DNA of 45,091 nucleotides. Source: DAOTXR01 sp034435375 (GTDB lineage: Bacteria; Chloroflexota; Anaerolineae; Aggregatilineales; UBA3940). The notes under the pieces were generated by a model, which saw only the letters and a list, made by a program, of their open reading frames with translations, was not told the origin of the DNA and searched no databases. This document shows positions 42,319 to 45,091 of the stretch, one piece after another. The position numbers and the translations under genes are program-made. Where the stretch lies: NCBI GenBank assembly GCA_034435375.1, contig DAOTXR010000019.1, positions 1 to 45,091 on the forward strand. The letters are read 5' to 3'. Within the stretch, counting starts at the first letter, position 1; the number at the start of each line of letters is the position of its first letter.

Positions 42319-43671
42319 ATGTCGATGCGATCCACTTCTGCGCGCGCGAGGCTCACCCCTGGCTCGCTGTCCGGCGGGCTGCTGCTGGCCGTGTTCGTCC
42401 TGATCCCCTATGCGGTCGCGCTGGCCACCGGCCAGCCAGACGCCAACTTGAGCGGCCTGGCCCGGCTGCACAGCGCTGCCGAGTCGGTGTACTGCGCCGA
42501 GGGGTTGACGCCCGTTTCGATCCTTTTGATGGCAGAATGTGGGCTGCTGCTGCTGGCGCTGATCGGAGCACAGGCGGCGGGGCCGCGGTTGGGCCAAGTG
42601 GGGGCGCTGCTGAGACAGGATGGCTGGCTGGTGCTGACCGTCCTGCTGCTGATCGCCGCGCCGTTTGTGATCGGCTGGCGGACGGAGTCGTCGGTGTGCG
42701 AGCGCGGCAAGGCGTTCTTCTGGGAATCGGTGTTCATTGACGCCTTCATCCTAGCCATCCTGGCCATCAGCTACAACCTGATGTTTGGCTTCACCGGCGT
42801 CGTCTCGTTTGGCCATGCGGCCTATTTCGGGACGGGCGCCTACGCTGTCGGCATGTTGATGCGACATCTCGGCTGGCCGTGGTGGCAGGCCATCCTGGCC
42901 ACCCTGCTGATCGGCGTGGGGATCGCGCTCGTCAAGGGCTTCGTCGGTGTGCGCATCAAGGGTCTGTACTTTGCCATGTTCACGCTGGCCTTTGCCCAGG
43001 TGTTTTACCTGCTGTCTGGCAACCGTCTGATGGTCAACCTGACCGGCGCAGAAGACGGCTTTACCTTCGACGTGCCCGATTGGTTGAACACTGCCCAGAA
43101 CCGCATCTTTTTCTACTACATGGCGCTGCTGATCCTGGTGCTGAGCTACTGGCTGGTGCGCCGCTTGATGAACTCTCCTACCGGACGGGTGATCGCCGCC
43201 CTGCGCGACAACGAAGATCGCGCCCAGATGCTGGGCTACAACACCTTCAGCTTCAAGCTGATCGCCATCGTTGTGGCCGGCGTGATGGCGACTGGCGCAG
43301 GCGTGCTGCGCGGCATCTCGGCCAAAGGCGCCAGCCCCAACCTGCTCAGTGTGGCTTTCACCATTGACCCGCTGTTGATGACCATCATTGGCGGCGCGGG
43401 CACTTATCTGGGGCCGGCGCTGGGGGCGTTTGGGCTGCACTTTGTCGAGCACCTGCTGCGGGACACGGTGGTGACCGTCGGGGCGCTCCACATCAATATC
43501 GGCAATAGCTGGGCGCTGATCCTGGGCGTGCTGTTTATCGTCACCGTGCTGGTCTTCCCGCAGGGCATCGTGGGCACAGCGCTGGCGGGGCGCTTCAACC
43601 GGCGCGAGGGATGGCGACGGCTGTTGGGGATCAGGCTCAAGCGGCCTACTGAGCCGGGCCAATCGTCTTGA
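42319..43671 (+). CDS. ABC transporter permease (LivM-like) with N-terminal extension
   Basis: A 450-residue permease, longer than most LivM proteins. The family core starts near residue 145 (LAISYNLMFGFTGVVSFGHA) and includes GVRIKGLYFAMFTLAFAQVF and the coupling loop IAALRDNEDRAQMLGYNTF (about 293). Before it are three extra hydrophobic segments (about 17-37, 70-90, 110-122), giving one or two added membrane pairs of unknown role. GGGAGGGAG lies just before the ATG. It is the last gene of the operon and converges on the second KAS III-like gene. Confidence 0.9.
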   Translation: MSMRSTSARARLTPGSLSGGLLLAVFVLIPYAVALATGQPDANLSGLARLHSAAESVYCAEGLTPVSILLMAECGLLLLALIGAQAAGPRLGQVGALLRQDGWLVLTVLLLIAAPFVIGWRTESSVCERGKAFFWESVFIDAFILAILAISYNLMFGFTGVVSFGHAAYFGTGAYAVGMLMRHLGWPWWQAILATLLIGVGIALVKGFVGVRIKGLYFAMFTLAFAQVFYLLSGNRLMVNLTGAEDGFTFDVPDWLNTAQNRIFFYYMALLILVLSYWLVRRLMNSPTGRVIAALRDNEDRAQMLGYNTFSFKLIAIVVAGVMATGAGVLRGISAKGASPNLLSVAFTIDPLLMTIIGGAGTYLGPALGAFGLHFVEHLLRDTVVTVGALHINIGNSWALILGVLFIVTVLVFPQGIVGTALAGRFNRREGWRRLLGIRLKRPTEPGQSS

Positions 43672-43679
43672 AAGGCAAG

Positions 43680-43694
43680 GGCGCAGGGTGCGCC
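43680..43694. terminator. small hairpin between convergent genes
   Basis: A perfect 6-bp stem (GGCGCA 43680-43685 with TGCGCC 43689-43694) with loop GGG, in the 24-bp gap between the permease and the second KAS III-like gene. It could end transcription from both sides but lacks T runs. Confidence 0.35.
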
Positions 43695-43695
43695 T

Positions 43696-44715
43696 CTAGG
43701 CGTTCGCTGCGCCCCACTTGAAAGCGGCAGCGCTCCACGTGTAGCCTGTCCCTGCGCCTGCCAGCACCACCAGGTCGCCCGGCTTGATCTTGCCCTGCCG
43801 GACGCCTTCCTCAAGCGCGATGGCCTGATCCACCGACTGGATGTGCCCATAGTCGCTGAGGTAAACAGTCTGTTCCTGGTCGAGGTCCAGCGCAGCCAGC
43901 AGGGCGTCGTGGAACGAACGCTTCATGTGGGTGACGCCCAGGAAACCGATGTCGGAGAGGGCGTAGCCGCCGCGCTCAACTGCCTGCCGGATCGCCGTGA
44001 CGAAGTTCGGCAGGGAGACCTCGCCCAGCCGGTCGCGCATGGCGTCCAGGTCGGTCACGTCGAGCCGATGTTGGCCAGCGGCGACCGTCTCAGCGGTGGT
44101 GGGGTGGCGCACCCCCCCAGCGGGCATCACCACCGTCTCGCTCAGGCTGGGATCGGTCAAGACCGCCGTGCCGATCAGCCGGTGGGTGGGATGGTCGCGC
44201 TTGAGCAGCAGGGCGCCGCCGCCCGCGCTGAAGTTGATCATGAAGCGCGTGCGCTCGTTGCTATAGTCCACCAGATCGCCTTCACGGCTGGCCGTGACGA
44301 GCAGGACGTGGACGAGGCGTGGATCGCTCAGCATCATGCCCTGGGCCACATTGAGCGCAACCCCCGCGCCTGCGCACAGCGCGTACACTTCGAAAGCATA
44401 GGCGTTGGACGCTCCTAGCAGTCCCTGGATTTTGATGGCCGCCGACCAGACGATGAAGTCCTTGTATTCGCTGCCGTGATAGATGATCAGATTCACATCC
44501 GCCGGGTCAAGCCCGGCCATGTCGAGGGCCGCCCGGCCCGCGTCGGCGGCCAGCTGGGAGACCTGGTCTTGCGGGCCAGGCACGTAGATTTTGGTGATGC
44601 CGAACTTGTCCCGGATCACGTCTGGGGGGATGCCGGTCAGCTCGGCCAGCTCCTTGTATGTTCGGGTATGGGTGGGGAAGGAGGTTCCCCAGCCCACCAG
44701 TCCGATGTCCGTCAT
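43696..44715 (-). CDS. second KAS III (FabH)-like thiolase-fold enzyme, Cys-His-His type
   Basis: A 339-residue KAS III-fold protein, only distantly like the copy at 37243. It starts IGLVGWGTSFPTHTRTYKEL, has catalytic Cys114 in YALCAGAG, keeps His263 (VTHMKRS, the FabH PHQAN site) and has His291 where FabH has Asn (YGHIQS for GNTS). The end GAGTGYTWSAAAFKW is typical. It could be a condensing enzyme or acyltransferase; the Asn-to-His change recalls Cys-His-His condensing enzymes of the KAS I/II class, though in a different position of the fold. ATG 44715 has AGGTGG 5-6 nt upstream. It faces the transporter operon and may belong to the same pathway. Confidence 0.82.
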   Translation of the reverse strand: MTDIGLVGWGTSFPTHTRTYKELAELTGIPPDVIRDKFGITKIYVPGPQDQVSQLAADAGRAALDMAGLDPADVNLIIYHGSEYKDFIVWSAAIKIQGLLGASNAYAFEVYALCAGAGVALNVAQGMMLSDPRLVHVLLVTASREGDLVDYSNERTRFMINFSAGGGALLLKRDHPTHRLIGTAVLTDPSLSETVVMPAGGVRHPTTAETVAAGQHRLDVTDLDAMRDRLGEVSLPNFVTAIRQAVERGGYALSDIGFLGVTHMKRSFHDALLAALDLDQEQTVYLSDYGHIQSVDQAIALEEGVRQGKIKPGDLVVLAGAGTGYTWSAAAFKWGAANA

Positions 44716-44798
44716 GCCATCCACCTTTGTCTAACATCCGACCTGTAGCTTCTGCGCTGGCTTTGCCTCTGGTCGGGTCTTTGAGGAGCGTCAGCCCC

Positions 44799-44826
44799 AT
44801 CATAGCCCATCCCTGTTACGGGACAA
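44799..44826 (-). promoter_or_regulatory. promoter of the second KAS III-like gene
   Basis: On the minus strand TTGTCC (44821-44826) and TATGAT (44799-44804, 5 of 6) are 16 bp apart, about 85 bp before the ATG. Confidence 0.5.
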
Positions 44827-44906
44827 TTGCATGGCAGTTACATCTGCCAGGGACGATGCAGCGCGTTTGTCAGCGGCTAGAGGGCTTGGTATGGGGCGCT
44901 GAAGCC

Positions 44907-44966
44907 TCACCCCCCGACCTCGCTGACGCTCGGTCTGCCCCCTCTCCACAGCGTGGCTGAGGGGGC
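44907..44966. repeat. C-tract hairpin element near the right edge
   Basis: A C-rich stretch ends in a hairpin: GCCCCCTC (44937-44944) with GAGGGGGC (44959-44966), plus an inner CCAC/GTGG stem. The style resembles interspersed C-tract repeats I know from Chloroflexota genomes, but only one copy is here. No gene is seen between 44827 and the right edge (45091). Confidence 0.35.
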
Positions 44967-45091
44967 GACACTAAGTAAAAGGAGCAGGAAGGGCAGTCAG
45001 GAAAGCAAATCGTCCTTCCTGAAACACACTCCAGCGGCGAGCAAAAGAGCCGTCTTTACGCCGCTTAGGGGCAACACCCAGCCCGGCTGAG

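Overview
The window is high-GC, gene-dense bacterial DNA. Several traits point to a Chloroflexota (Anaerolineae-like) organism: multi-spanning GT-C glycosyltransferases carrying a C-terminal beta-sandwich, Ser/Thr kinases fused to TolB/PD40 propellers, Pro/Thr-rich lipoproteins, a MalT/SARP-type giant regulator and GTG/TTG starts. This assignment is an inference from gene content; no rRNA is present.

Layout. (a) 1-9.5 kb: a truncated GT-C glycosyltransferase on the minus strand, a CbiX-like chelatase of lower GC, a toast-rack protein behind a very good promoter, an MFS exporter, two overlapping GT-C glycosyltransferases and an FHA protein. (b) 9.7-11.4 kb: a REP-associated HUH transposase (RAYT) embedded in three copies of a four-hairpin repeat, next to a ZIP metal transporter. 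(c) 11.5-15.4 kb: a coupled DUF1684 / 4-hydroxybutyryl-CoA dehydratase-like pair, divergent from a PhzF isomerase, then a SHOCT-like membrane protein. (d) 15.5-23.4 kb, minus strand: an operon of active kinase, pseudokinase, TgpA-type transglutaminase and Pro/Thr-rich lipoprotein. (e) 23.5-28.5 kb: an orphan sugar-type binding lipoprotein, three unknown small genes, polyprenol-phosphate mannose synthase, a second ZIP transporter behind a DtxR-like operator, and tRNA-Leu(TAA). (f) 28.8-44.7 kb: a probable carboxylic-acid uptake and activation island. It holds a MalT-type ATPase/TPR/BTAD regulator, two acyl-CoA ligases, two alpha/beta hydrolases, a KAS III-like enzyme, a complete branched-chain-amino-acid-type ABC transporter (binding protein, two ATPases, two permeases) and a second, convergent KAS III-like enzyme.

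How the genes may work together. Polyprenol-phosphate mannose synthase (26.4 kb) makes the lipid-linked sugar donor that GT-C enzymes such as those at 1, 5.2 and 7.5 kb use outside the membrane. In region (d) a kinase with an outside propeller sits with a relative that has lost the alphaC Glu, the HRD Asp and the DFG Gly, and both precede a membrane transglutaminase and a surface lipoprotein; this looks like a signal-controlled envelope-modification unit. In region (f) the ABC system would import an acid, the ligases would make its CoA ester, and the hydrolases and thiolase-fold enzymes would process it. Both KAS III-like proteins lack the standard Cys-His-Asn triad. An 11-bp direct repeat placed 8 bp upstream of a -10 box, between the regulator and the first ligase, matches SARP operator geometry.

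The best candidates for something undescribed are region (f) as a pathway and region (d) as a kinase/pseudokinase-controlled surface system. All functions are inferred from sequence reading; no search was run.
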